Numbered from the stretch's first letter, positions 1-7,704 are shown. The stretch: DNA of 17,713 nt from CAZMJG01 sp964576365 (GCA_964576365.1 CAZNUT010000032.1:1-17713); one strand, 5' to 3'. Made by a program: numbers and translations. The notes: generated from the letters alone by a model not told the origin.

Positions 1-252
1 TTAGATTCTGGACACGCTCATTTCATTCGCTTGCCCAACCAAAGACGGGTAGGCAGAATGACGATTGTATACAGATTGCGTCGTCGCGTTGAATCTCTCC
101 TCGCAATGACGATCGAAAACAAAGTTACGTTACACGAATAGTACTTATTACCTTTTCACCCTCCGACTCGGAGGGCAGGCTTTTACCTATTAACTAACAG
201 CTAAAAGCTAACACCTTACACCTAGCACCTTAAACCTACTATATCAACCACT
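1..252. other. Gene-free spacer with repeat fragments
   Basis: No convincing reading frame is present on either strand. The stretch holds short repeat-like words: copies of an 'aatgacgat' tail near 56-64 and 107-114, a palindrome at 159-175, and a low-complexity run of 'taacagctaaaa'-type words at 191-240. The same kinds of words recur in other spacers of this window, so this is read as accumulated intergenic repeat material downstream of recR rather than a gene. Confidence 0.6.
159..175. repeat. Palindromic repeat CCCTCCGA-n-TCGGAGGG
   Basis: The arms CCCTCCGA and TCGGAGGG are perfect reverse complements around one central base (C here). The same palindrome, with A as its centre, occurs at 10694-10710. 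Two copies in unrelated spacers show it is a dispersed element and not simply a terminator, although it could fold in RNA. Confidence 0.75.
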
Positions 253-879
253 CTACATTTTATTCCTATTCTCTATAGCTTTTTTGAGTGTCATGTAGTC
301 GGCGTACTCGAGACTCGCGCCAATAGGCACTCCATACCCAAGACGGGATATCTGAAATCCGCATCCACATTCATCTTTGAGCTCAAGCAAGCGGTCCCGC
401 AGATACATAGCAGTCGCTTCACCCTCCATATCCGGATTGGTTGCAAGCATGATTTCCTTCACTTCTTTACCAGTTTCTTGTCTCAGCCGAGAGAGGAGAG
501 AGGCGATATGAATATCATCAGGACCGATCCTGTTCAGAGGGTCTATGCGCCCATGCAGCACATGATACATACCCTGATAAATATTGCCGCTTTCAAACGA
601 AAGCAGACTCATCACATCTTCTACTACAGTGATTTTTGTTTTATCTCGCTGAGGATCCGCACAAATTTCACATAATTCATTCTCCGAAAGATTCATACAT
701 TCTTTACAGCGTTTAGTGCGTTCCTTCAGATGGATGAGTTCATCCGCAAGTGCAACCAGATCTTCTTGCGGCATACGAAGAAGAAAAAAAGCCAAACGTT
801 GAGCGCTCTTTTCGCCGATACCTGGCAGGCGCTGCAAAAACAGAGATATATGCCGAAGAGAGCGGGGAAGTGCTGCCAT
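253..879 (-). CDS. recR: Recombination mediator protein RecR
   Basis: RecR works with RecF/RecO in gap repair, forming a clamp that helps load RecA on SSB-coated DNA. The 208-aa protein has the family order and nearly the usual length of about 200. A helix-hairpin-helix lies near residues 17-35 (RLPGIGEKSAQRLAF). A four-cysteine zinc site is formed by C58, C61, C70 and C73. A TOPRIM domain follows from about residue 80, including ATNPDMEGEATAMYL near 146-160. The start is the ATG at 879, 4 bases after the RNase J stop codon, with no Shine-Dalgarno sequence, so it is almost certainly the second gene of a two-gene transcript. Family assignment is from recognised motifs and is very secure. Confidence 0.97.
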   Translation of the reverse strand: MAALPRSLRHISLFLQRLPGIGEKSAQRLAFFLLRMPQEDLVALADELIHLKERTKRCKECMNLSENELCEICADPQRDKTKITVVEDVMSLLSFESGNIYQGMYHVLHGRIDPLNRIGPDDIHIASLLSRLRQETGKEVKEIMLATNPDMEGEATAMYLRDRLLELKDECGCGFQISRLGYGVPIGASLEYADYMTLKKAIENRNKM

Positions 880-883
880 ATAT

Positions 884-2557
884 TTAGAGTTGGATCACAT
901 CTACCAACACAATAGGTCTGCGCCCTCGCTTTTCATAAAAGAAATGTTCAAGATTGCGACCTATTTCGCGTTTAAAATTGCTAAGCTCTAGCACTCCATC
1001 CCGGCGTGGCTTGAGCAATTTTTCGATAAGTCGTCCGCCTTCCTCAAAAAGCTCATCCTCCTTTTTCTCAAACACAAATCCTCTCGAGAAAAAACGTGGC
1101 TTGGTAGTAAGCTGCGAAGCATTATTAACAACTAAAATACACACCACCATACCTTCTGATGACAATGTCTGTCGATCACGGAGTACAAGATTGCCAATAT
1201 CTCCCACACCATATGCGTCCACATACACATTTTCAGTCTCTACTTCTTCGCCCATTTCGGCCTGTTTACCTTTAGAAAACCATACAGTCTGGCCTTCGCT
1301 CAACATGAAAACTTTTTCTTTTTTAAATCCCATGTCGCCCATAAGCCTCTGGTATTGACGCTGATGACGAATAGTTCCGCCAATCGGGATAAAAAAATCC
1401 GGATGTGTAAACCGGGCAAGAAATTTGAGGTCTTCCTGATTTCCATGGCCGGATGCATGAAGCTGATCCTGTATATCGCTATACACGACTGTCGCTCCTT
1501 GAAGAGACAACTCTTCGATGAGTGAATATACCTCATTTTCATTTCCTGGGATCGGGTCTGAAGAAAATACTACTTTGTCACCCTGAGCGATTTTAATACT
1601 GGGATGTTGACGGCGTGAGATACGCGAAAGTGCCGAGTCATACTGTCCCTGAGATCCTGCTGCGATGACACACACTTTATTGGGTGCCAATTTTTTCAGC
1701 TCTTCCTCTTTTCCAATCAAGGAAAAAGGGATGGGGAGGTATCCAAGATCCATAGCAGCATCTGTATTTTGCTTCATTGATCGCCCAAGAAAAAATATTT
1801 TACGATTAAATTTGATCGCTGCGTCGACACACTGTCTGATACGCGAAATATTGGAAGAGAACGTGGTCATAAAAAATTTTCCTTTGGTGACTCTCATTTC
1901 ATCCTCAAATGTCTGTCCGACTATAGATTCCGAAAGGGTAAGTCCTTCTCTTTCTGAGCCCAGCGCATCCGAAAGAAGACACAAAACTCCATCTTCGCCA
2001 GCACGGGTGATTTCATAAAAATCCGGAGAAACAGTATACGGTGGCGTCAGATCGAGTTTGAAGTCCGGACCATGATATAGCGTACCTACTGGAGTTTTGA
2101 TGAGGATGTGTGTAGCATCCGGAATCGAATGTGTCATATGGATAAAACGCGCCTGCATAGCTCCAAATGAATACCATTTACGGTATTCTATCTCATGTAT
2201 AGGTACAGCGACACCTGTTTCTTTCAATTTATTTGCCACAAACATTTTGGTAAGTTTACTTGCATAGATGGGTGGCCTGCCAAGCTTATCAATATGAAAA
2301 GGGATTGCGCCGATATGATCTTCATGGCCGTGAGTCAAAAGAAGAGCCCGGATTTTATCGGTCTTGTCTGCAAGGTAAGAAATATCAGGAATGATGAGAT
2401 CCACTCCAAATTCTTTCGCATCCGGAAAGCCCATGCCACAATCTACGATGAGGATGTCCTGCAACACCTCACCATCATATAACTCATACAGGTACATATT
2501 TTTTGTTACCCCGATCACCCCGCCAAGCGGAACAAATCGGACACGATAATCATTCAT
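884..2557 (-). CDS. rnj: Ribonuclease J (metallo-beta-lactamase/beta-CASP nuclease)
   Basis: RNase J is a cytoplasmic zinc-dependent RNase with 5'-3' exonuclease and endonuclease activity, involved in mRNA decay and RNA maturation. The 557-aa protein starts straight into the metallo-beta-lactamase fold. It has the HxHxDH site at residues 76-81 (HGHEDH), further metal ligands at H143 (THSIPD) and D165 (HGPDF), the beta-CASP region at about 210-360, and the HASGHGNQEDL motif near 367-377 with its conserved histidines. Length matches the family's 550-560 aa, including the C-terminal domain. It is the first gene of the pair with recR. Its upstream sequence is AT-rich (TATTAT/TATATT words 15-22 bases before the ATG) with no Shine-Dalgarno sequence. 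J1 and J2 subtypes cannot be told apart here. Confidence 0.97.
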   Translation of the reverse strand: MNDYRVRFVPLGGVIGVTKNMYLYELYDGEVLQDILIVDCGMGFPDAKEFGVDLIIPDISYLADKTDKIRALLLTHGHEDHIGAIPFHIDKLGRPPIYASKLTKMFVANKLKETGVAVPIHEIEYRKWYSFGAMQARFIHMTHSIPDATHILIKTPVGTLYHGPDFKLDLTPPYTVSPDFYEITRAGEDGVLCLLSDALGSEREGLTLSESIVGQTFEDEMRVTKGKFFMTTFSSNISRIRQCVDAAIKFNRKIFFLGRSMKQNTDAAMDLGYLPIPFSLIGKEEELKKLAPNKVCVIAAGSQGQYDSALSRISRRQHPSIKIAQGDKVVFSSDPIPGNENEVYSLIEELSLQGATVVYSDIQDQLHASGHGNQEDLKFLARFTHPDFFIPIGGTIRHQRQYQRLMGDMGFKKEKVFMLSEGQTVWFSKGKQAEMGEEVETENVYVDAYGVGDIGNLVLRDRQTLSSEGMVVCILVVNNASQLTTKPRFFSRGFVFEKKEDELFEEGGRLIEKLLKPRRDGVLELSNFKREIGRNLEHFFYEKRGRRPIVLVDVIQL

Positions 2558-2626
2558 AGAAGAAAGAAAATATAATAATAGTTAGTTCGAAGAATCGATT
2601 TATATATATTTAGCTCGCATAATACT

Positions 2627-2668
2627 GTCATGGTGCCTGCCTGTAGGCAGGAACCTGACGACCATGAC
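2627..2668. repeat. Nested inverted-repeat element
   Basis: An outer pair GTCATGGT (2627-2634) and ACCATGAC (2661-2668) is perfectly complementary. It encloses an inner hairpin CCTGCCTGTAGGCAGG (2636-2651; 7-bp arms, 2-base loop). The CCTGCC/GGCAGG arms and a TCATG-containing end recur in the larger element at 10685-10811, so both look like members of one small dispersed repeat family. It lies between the divergent RNase J and MIP18 genes. Confidence 0.65.
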
Positions 2669-2734
2669 GCAACATTCATTTCTCATCCTTCGTCAAGCTC
2701 AGGATGACATACGTGCATAACATAAATTATATTG

Positions 2735-2740
2735 TATCAT
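2735..2740 (+). promoter_or_regulatory. Putative -10 box for the MIP18 gene
   Basis: The hexamer TATCAT would place the transcription start at about 2746-2748. That coincides with one in-frame ATG (2746) and lies 14 bases before the other (2761). No good -35 is seen at the matching distance, so support is moderate. Confidence 0.4.
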
Positions 2741-2760
2741 TGTACATGAATATTTATTCT

Positions 2761-3060
2761 ATGACTACTCAAAAACAAGTGGAGGATGCTTTATACTCGG
2801 TACAAGACCCCGAACTTCAGATGTCTATCGTGGATCTGGGGCTTGTATACAAGATCACTCTTCAAAAAGAAAAAGTACATATTCTCATGACGTTGACCAG
2901 TATGGGATGCCCTCTTTTTGATACCATTGAAGATGATATCCATCATGTGCTCAGCAAGCTGAATGTGGCAAAAGAAAATATAAAAATAGAGCTTACCTTT
3001 GATCCGCCGTGGTCCATGGATCGTATGAGCGAACGGGCGAAGGCGATGCTGGGGATTTAG
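2761..3060 (+). CDS. MIP18/DUF59 family Fe-S cluster assembly factor
   Basis: This is a small MIP18-family (DUF59, PaaD/SufT-like) protein; relatives act in maturation or insertion of iron-sulfur clusters. The 99-aa form starting at MTTQKQVEDAL matches the usual length and the typical opening of a helix followed by the DPEL motif (residues 16-19). IVDLGLVYKI follows, with a conserved cysteine in the SMGCP segment near residue 47 and a PPWSMDRMSERA-type end. An in-frame ATG at 2746 would fit a leaderless message starting just after the TATCAT box, and one at 2704 is also open but lies upstream of the putative -10. No suf or isc genes are adjacent, so its client is unknown. The start is uncertain; the family is secure. 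Confidence 0.9.
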   Translation: MTTQKQVEDALYSVQDPELQMSIVDLGLVYKITLQKEKVHILMTLTSMGCPLFDTIEDDIHHVLSKLNVAKENIKIELTFDPPWSMDRMSERAKAMLGI

Positions 3061-3075
3061 AAAAATTAACAGACC

Positions 3076-3091
3076 AAAGTCGCCAGACTTT
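3076..3091. terminator. Possible weak hairpin after the MIP18 gene
   Basis: AAAGTC and GACTTT form a 6-bp stem with a GCCA loop, starting 15 bases after the stop codon. There is no clear T-run behind it, so it is at best a weak transcription terminator and may belong to the adjacent palindromic repeat. Confidence 0.3.
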
Positions 3092-3099
3092 AAAATACG

Positions 3100-3125
3100 T
3101 AGGGGTAATTCATGAATTACCCCTA
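3100..3125. repeat. Perfect 26-bp palindrome
   Basis: Both strands read identically from TAGGGGTAATTCA to its exact mirror complement, with no central spacer. It sits 16 bases before the next start codon. Such GGGG-AATTCATGAATT-CCCC palindromes are familiar to me as dispersed intergenic elements in candidate-phylum genomes (recall, not searched). It could form a cruciform in DNA or a stem in RNA. Confidence 0.8.
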
Positions 3126-3141
3126 ACAACCATACAAATAA

Positions 3142-3714
3142 ATGGCTCAACCTAAATTACCTCAAAAAAACCCATTTATATCTCCCTTTGAGCAGGCAGG
3201 CGAGCTGGCAGTCGATACGTCCAAAAAAATTGTCCCTGAACTACTCAAAACCTTTAATCCGTTTTCCGGCATGTTCGAAACAGGCACCCGCCACAAAGAA
3301 CAACGTGAAAAACCGACAAACCACACGCCTCTTGATTTTGCCAAATTGCAAAAAACATATGCAGAAAATGATGCCTCTCAACTTGATGCCATCAGAAAAC
3401 AGTTTGAGCTTACTGATGAAATAAAACAGCCAAACGAAGACGCTTTGAAATTGCGTCGCCATAGACAATTTCAAGGCGAACAACAACAATATTACGCAAA
3501 ACAGGATCAGGAAAAAGAACAGCAGGAACAACATGAAATAGCTATCAAACAACAGGAAGAAGAACAACGTGAAAAGGAACGGGCAGCTCAATCTGCATCA
3601 CTTCCAAAAGGAAAAAAACGTATCAATATCCTCGGTGGCGGACATAAAAAAGCAAGTACCGATCTTCCGCCCGAAATCCGCGCAGAACGCCGCCCAGGAA
3701 GCGGGAAACAATAG
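3142..3714 (+). CDS. Hypothetical charged coiled-coil protein
   Basis: I do not recognise a functional family. The 190-aa product has a short N-terminal part with proline and phenylalanine (residues 1-50, PFISPFEQAG). It continues as a highly charged Gln/Glu/Lys-rich segment, at about 70-155, that looks like a long helix or coiled coil. It ends in a basic, glycine-containing tail (KGKKRINILGGGHKKAS). There is no signal peptide or membrane segment, so it is probably cytoplasmic. Codon use and reading frame look genuine over the whole length. The ATG at 3142 follows the 26-bp palindrome by 16 bases and has no Shine-Dalgarno sequence. It stands alone between repeats and the tRNA gene, so context gives no role. 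Confidence 0.75.
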   Translation: MAQPKLPQKNPFISPFEQAGELAVDTSKKIVPELLKTFNPFSGMFETGTRHKEQREKPTNHTPLDFAKLQKTYAENDASQLDAIRKQFELTDEIKQPNEDALKLRRHRQFQGEQQQYYAKQDQEKEQQEQHEIAIKQQEEEQREKERAAQSASLPKGKKRINILGGGHKKASTDLPPEIRAERRPGSGKQ

Positions 3715-3799
3715 TTCATCCTTAAACCACAACTATCCTGATTCGATGAATTGCTGCCTACCAGTCAAGGTGTTATGAGCTGCTAAGGAGCTGACTTAC

Positions 3800-3808
3800 T
3801 GATATAAT
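3800..3808 (+). promoter_or_regulatory. Extended -10 promoter of tRNA-Pro
   Basis: TGATATAAT is a perfect extended -10 (TGn plus TATAAT at 3803-3808). It predicts initiation at about 3815, giving a 5' leader of roughly seven bases before the tRNA. No good -35 is seen, which is common for extended -10 promoters. Confidence 0.6.
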
Positions 3809-3821
3809 TACGTCTATCGTA

Positions 3822-3893
3822 CGGGGTGTAGTTCATCGGTAGAACGTTCGGTTCGGGACCGAAAGGCAGCAGGTTCAATTCCTGTCACCCCGA
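3822..3893 (+). tRNA. tRNA-Pro (anticodon CGG)
   Basis: A full cloverleaf folds. The acceptor stem is CGGGGTG with CACCCCG; the D stem is GTTC/GAAC; the anticodon stem is TTCGG/CCGAA with the loop TTCGGGA, giving anticodon CGG at 3854-3856. The T stem is GCAGG/CCTGT around TTCAATT. The C1-G72 pair and discriminator A73 are the bacterial tRNA-Pro identity features. The 3' CCA is not encoded (ACATAC follows), so it must be added after transcription. It reads CCG codons. Confidence 0.95.
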
Positions 3894-3906
3894 CATACAT
3901 CTTTAC

Positions 3907-3971
3907 GTTCATCTTCTGAGGTTATATGCGGGACCGAAAGGCAGTCCCGAGGACTCGGGATCACCCCGACA
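3907..3971 (+). pseudogene. Degenerate second copy of tRNA-Pro
   Basis: Thirteen bases after the tRNA, an imperfect copy begins. GTTCATC matches the D-arm start, 16 bases (cgggaccgaaaggcag, 3929-3944) match the anticodon-loop and variable region exactly, and tcaccccgacat (3961-3972) matches the 3' acceptor end. The 5' acceptor strand and the anticodon stem are missing. The T arm is replaced by a different perfect hairpin (TCCCGA-GGAC-TCGGGA, 3945-3960). It cannot form a cloverleaf, so it is a tRNA remnant or tRNA-derived structure. Confidence 0.65.
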
Positions 3972-4023
3972 TTTCAAACCCAACTAATTATTCTTAATAG
4001 AGAAGAAATTTGAATAACTAGAC

Positions 4024-4182
4024 TCAATTCTTGACATTACTTTTGCTATAGTCCAAATATATCATCCTGCCTATTCTTTGGGTTTCTCCATAATTATAAG
4101 TGGCGGCAGCATTTGTATAAGCAATAAGTAAAACAAAAAAGAGAACAAAAATAAAAATAAATAATTTAACTAACTTATACAT
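4024..4182 (-). CDS. Candidate small secreted or membrane peptide behind kup
   Basis: This 52-codon frame begins at an ATG 7 bases after the kup stop codon. Its N-terminus looks like a signal peptide or membrane anchor: MYKLVK, then a long hydrophobic run (residues 7-21), then AYTNAAA, which resembles a signal peptidase site. A polar tail of about 25 residues follows. It could be co-transcribed with kup. Against it, the region is AT-rich, where hydrophobic frames arise by chance, and there is no Shine-Dalgarno sequence. No family is recognised. Confidence 0.4.
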   Translation of the reverse strand: MYKLVKLFIFIFVLFFVLLIAYTNAAATYNYGETQRIGRMIYLDYSKSNVKN

Positions 4183-4189
4183 AAGAATT

Positions 4190-6115
4190 TTAAAATCGCA
4201 CAGGGATTACCTCAACTGATAAATGGATTTCATCTCCAAGACCAAAATATTGATCGGCCGTTGCAGCAACTTTTGAAAATAAATGAAAAATGTGAAATTT
4301 AATCCTACTCAGAAATCCCATCTTCGACTCCGCATGTATCCTTTCATGTAATGCTTCAATAATCCATTTGGAAGGATTTTCGGATATATGTACCAAATGC
4401 CTCTTAGCAAGATCTTCCAAAACTGTTTCAATGTTTAGTTCTTCCATAAATCCAAAATTGACCTGTACTGACACTATACTGCCATTTTCACCCTGATTAT
4501 ATAAATTGTATATATGAAATCTCTCATGATGCATATGAGGAGTTTTTTGAACAACTATTGTTAAAAAAATTGTATGCATTGGCAAAATACCATACCGTTC
4601 CCAAATCAGTTGTTTCAATAATGGAATACGATCTTCGGCCGATCTAACAAGCTGAGGCGTGAGAATAACTATTGACTTTGATGAAATAGCTTCTGTTTTC
4701 TTTCTAATTTGTATCAGTTCTTTGACAGTCATTGTATGAATTGAATTGTATGTATTACTAATTTTTTTCCGTCCCCATCTCCAAATGAGCATAATACACA
4801 TACAACAAAATCCTATAATAAGGGGAATAAATCCGCCTTCCAGTATTTTCAAAGAATTAGCGCTTAAAAAAATAAAATCTATAAATGTCAAAGGAAGAAA
4901 AAATAGAAGGGTTTGAAACCTACTCCATTTCCAATAATACCTAGCAATAAAAAATAATGTGATAGATGTCATAAACATTACTCCAGATACAGCTAACCCA
5001 TATGCTGACGCTAATCTACTACTTGATCCAAACCCTATCACAAGCAAGACGCAACCTACATACAACACCCAGTTTATTGTTGGTATATATATCTGGCCTT
5101 CATGATGATAGTGGGTATGTTTAATCTTCATATAAGGAAAAAGTCCCAAGGTGATTGCTTGAGACATCAAAGAAAAACATCCTGAAATAAGCGCTTGCGA
5201 AGCAATAACTGTAGCGAGGGTTGCGAGTACAACCATAGGGTAAAGAAATCCCTGTGGGACAGTGCTGTAAAATAAATTATTTCCCACAATCTGCTGACCG
5301 CCTAAAATATAAGCACCCTGCCCAAGATAATTAAGCATAAGCGCAGGATATACCATGATAAACCAGCTAAGCCGTATAGGTAATTTCCCGAAATGTCCCA
5401 TATCTGCATACATAGCCTCTCCTCCTGTAATAACTAACATGACCGAACCCAATACAGTGAATACTTCGTGCAATGAATGACTGGTAAGAAAATGGATTGC
5501 CCATACAGGGTTAAAAGCGAGGAGAATTTCAGGAAATTTCGATACATGCATAAACCCAATAATTCCTATCGCTAAAAACCATAGAATCACTACTGGACCA
5601 AATATTTTTCCAACATGGTGTGTCCCTTTGCTTTGAATGGCAAAAAGAAGAGTCAAAATACCTATGGTAAGCGGAACAGTATATGACTGAAATGCGCTAG
5701 TTGCCACATTAATCCCTTCAACTGCAGAGAGTACACTTATTGCAGGAGTTATAATACCATCGCCGAAAAGCAAACCAGCAGCTAAAATGAGCAATATAGT
5801 TATCAAAAAAATCCCTCGTTTTGAAAGCCTATAAATCAAACTGTACAATGCAAAAACTCCTCCTTCACCGTCGCTATCTGCTCTTAATACAAATGTGATG
5901 TACTTAAAAGAAATAGCTAATGTTAAAGCCCACAGTACTAAACTAATTGCACCTAAAATTGTTTCTTTAGTCAAATGAAGGTGTGCATGACCGAACATAA
6001 TCTCATTCACTGCATACAGTGGCAACGTACCTATATCTCCATATACGACACCTAAAGCTCCTATGGTTAAAGCAAATAATGAGTGAAAATTTTGCTTAGA
6101 ATGAGATTGATGCAT
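4190..6115 (-). CDS. kup: KUP-family potassium uptake transporter
   Basis: KUP/HAK/KT proteins are inner-membrane K+ uptake permeases, generally proton-coupled. The 641-aa product has the hallmark segment GVVYGDIGTLPLY at residues 22-34 and about twelve hydrophobic segments to roughly residue 460. A hydrophilic cytoplasmic C-terminal region of about 170 residues follows. Length is close to the E. coli protein of about 620. A TATACT -10 candidate lies at 6153-6158 on the same strand, with TTGATT upstream at a short 15-base spacing. It is divergent from the membrane regulator-like gene at 6355, and a small peptide frame follows its stop. The gene is noticeably AT-richer than cysS or recR. Family assignment is secure; K+ as substrate is inferred from the family. 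Confidence 0.95.
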   Translation of the reverse strand: MHQSHSKQNFHSLFALTIGALGVVYGDIGTLPLYAVNEIMFGHAHLHLTKETILGAISLVLWALTLAISFKYITFVLRADSDGEGGVFALYSLIYRLSKRGIFLITILLILAAGLLFGDGIITPAISVLSAVEGINVATSAFQSYTVPLTIGILTLLFAIQSKGTHHVGKIFGPVVILWFLAIGIIGFMHVSKFPEILLAFNPVWAIHFLTSHSLHEVFTVLGSVMLVITGGEAMYADMGHFGKLPIRLSWFIMVYPALMLNYLGQGAYILGGQQIVGNNLFYSTVPQGFLYPMVVLATLATVIASQALISGCFSLMSQAITLGLFPYMKIKHTHYHHEGQIYIPTINWVLYVGCVLLVIGFGSSSRLASAYGLAVSGVMFMTSITLFFIARYYWKWSRFQTLLFFLPLTFIDFIFLSANSLKILEGGFIPLIIGFCCMCIMLIWRWGRKKISNTYNSIHTMTVKELIQIRKKTEAISSKSIVILTPQLVRSAEDRIPLLKQLIWERYGILPMHTIFLTIVVQKTPHMHHERFHIYNLYNQGENGSIVSVQVNFGFMEELNIETVLEDLAKRHLVHISENPSKWIIEALHERIHAESKMGFLSRIKFHIFHLFSKVAATADQYFGLGDEIHLSVEVIPVRF

Positions 6116-6342
6116 TAGATTTTAAAAGAAAAATAATGATAATTCTTGAGATAGTATACGCATTTTTTTAACAAATCAATGCATATTGGATATGAATGAA
6201 TCAAATAATTATAATATTGATTCAATTTGAATAAACTAATACGGACTATTATAACAGTATAAATAATTCTTTGACGAATATTGAAAAATAGTGGTCTAAC
6301 TGATATACTTAATTTTTATTTGATATATTTTAATGTAGTTTA
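6116..6342. promoter_or_regulatory. Shared divergent promoter region between kup and the membrane regulator
   Basis: This AT-rich spacer carries a kup-strand -10 candidate (TATACT, 6158-6153). On the other strand there is an extended -10 candidate TGATATATT (6321-6329), plus a TTGACG at 6271 with no -10 at a standard distance. Any operator for the regulator should lie here. I see short AT-rich words but no long dyad that could be named as an operator. Confidence 0.45.
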
Positions 6343-6354
6343 GTGAAATTTATC

Positions 6355-7584
6355 ATGAAAAAATATCTCTACATTTTTATTACTATATTCAGCATTCTTC
6401 TTCTTCAAGAACTAGCTGGATTTTTATTTATTAAAAAGATTTCTAACAGATTTATTGATCAGGTTATAACTGACTATATCTATCGTATTGAAAATGATTT
6501 GAAGTATGTCAATGAATTTTGGGATATTAAACTGTATAACTCTGACCCAAAAACTTCTTATCCCAACGCCCCAAGTCAATTTCCGGTTTATATTATTACC
6601 GCTGATGGATTTGTAATTGAAAGGAGTTCACCTATTAACGGTTTTATGGATACATCAGACATGAAGCATTTACTGACCTACCGACCTATACAAACGATTA
6701 CATCGCCAACTAAAGAACGGTGGAGAGTCCTTTCTCAACCGATCATATCAGGGGGTAGAACTTTAGGAGTCATAACAGTAGCCCACTATCAGCCCTCTAC
6801 CGAATTAATAAATATAATTGATAATTCTTTACTTCAAGATATTGCGACCATAAATTCAAAAATTAAAATAAAAGATGGTGTCATCGATACAGAAGAAATT
6901 GATGGAAGAATGCTCTCCTATGAAACCTCTTATGAAATAGTAGATCACTATAATAAAATACTTTTAAATCATGGTAGAACTCCATCATACATCGATCCAA
7001 GCTATCTAAAATCAGCATTTTATGACAACAAACTTATCACGATTGTTGATCAAAAAACGAACGAAGAATTTTTATTAAAGTCAAAAATAATGTACGACAA
7101 TAATAATATACCTATTGCATTTATAGCCTCAGCAAAACCAATCAGCCAAATAAATAAATTAAGTAATGAGTACTTCCTTATAACATGCTTTGCCTCATTT
7201 TTCACTTCTTTGCTTTTGGCACTTGTAGTTGGAAAGCTCGGCTGGTTGCATATCCCTTCTTATGAGAAACGACTGCCTAAAAAAATTATTTTTAATGACA
7301 CCTCGGGAATTTTGACTATAAACGAAGATGTATTAGAATTTTTGCCGGATTCTTATCAGTATCGCATACTAAAATTACTTTTTTTATCGCCTGAAAAAGT
7401 CTTTGAACAAGAGGAGGTGTTGAAGACAATTGGCGTGCCAAATCTTAATGATAATTGGAGAAAAATATACGATGCAGCTACAGCTATAAATAAAAAATCT
7501 GGAATAAAGCTGATCGTGTATAAGAATAAAACATACAGTCTCAATAAAGAGTTTATACCCTACATTGTTGGAGCAACTACATAG
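6355..7584 (+). CDS. Predicted membrane-bound one-component regulator (sensor plus winged helix)
   Basis: Not a family I can name. The 409-aa product has a transmembrane segment at residues 4-27, then about 240 polar residues that should lie outside the membrane (PVYIITADGFVI and GGRTLGVITVAHY resemble PAS/Cache-type sensor strands). A second transmembrane segment spans about 273-297. The cytoplasmic end, about 330-398, resembles an OmpR-type winged helix: YRILKLLFLSPEKVFEQEEVL, a likely recognition helix in NWRKIYDAATAINKKSG, and a wing ending NKTYSLN. There is no histidine kinase domain, so the sensor appears joined directly to DNA binding. The ATG at 6355 is preferred; an in-frame GTG at 6343 would add four residues and lies about 7 bases from the expected transcription start. 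Divergent placement from kup suggests control of it (inference). Confidence 0.7.
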   Translation: MKKYLYIFITIFSILLLQELAGFLFIKKISNRFIDQVITDYIYRIENDLKYVNEFWDIKLYNSDPKTSYPNAPSQFPVYIITADGFVIERSSPINGFMDTSDMKHLLTYRPIQTITSPTKERWRVLSQPIISGGRTLGVITVAHYQPSTELINIIDNSLLQDIATINSKIKIKDGVIDTEEIDGRMLSYETSYEIVDHYNKILLNHGRTPSYIDPSYLKSAFYDNKLITIVDQKTNEEFLLKSKIMYDNNNIPIAFIASAKPISQINKLSNEYFLITCFASFFTSLLLALVVGKLGWLHIPSYEKRLPKKIIFNDTSGILTINEDVLEFLPDSYQYRILKLLFLSPEKVFEQEEVLKTIGVPNLNDNWRKIYDAATAINKKSGIKLIVYKNKTYSLNKEFIPYIVGATT

Positions 7585-7704
7585 AGCGCCTCTTTTGATA
7601 TCCTTTAAATAACGCGAATATCAATAGAAAAATACATAAAAAATGTGTACAATATGCATAGTCGTAGGCAAAACAATGGTCATTAAAAATTACACATAAA
7701 TCAT

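Noticed and set aside
954..1358. 134-aa open frame antisense to RNase J
   Set aside because: It is entirely inside a confidently identified gene on the other strand, has a serine/proline-rich composition typical of an antisense shadow, and has no promoter.
3907..3971. Second functional tRNA gene
   Set aside because: It lacks the 5' acceptor strand and the anticodon stem, and its T arm is replaced by an unrelated hairpin.
4032..4048. TTGACA ... TATAGT as a plus-strand promoter
   Set aside because: The spacing between the boxes is only 10 bases and no gene starts downstream on that strand.
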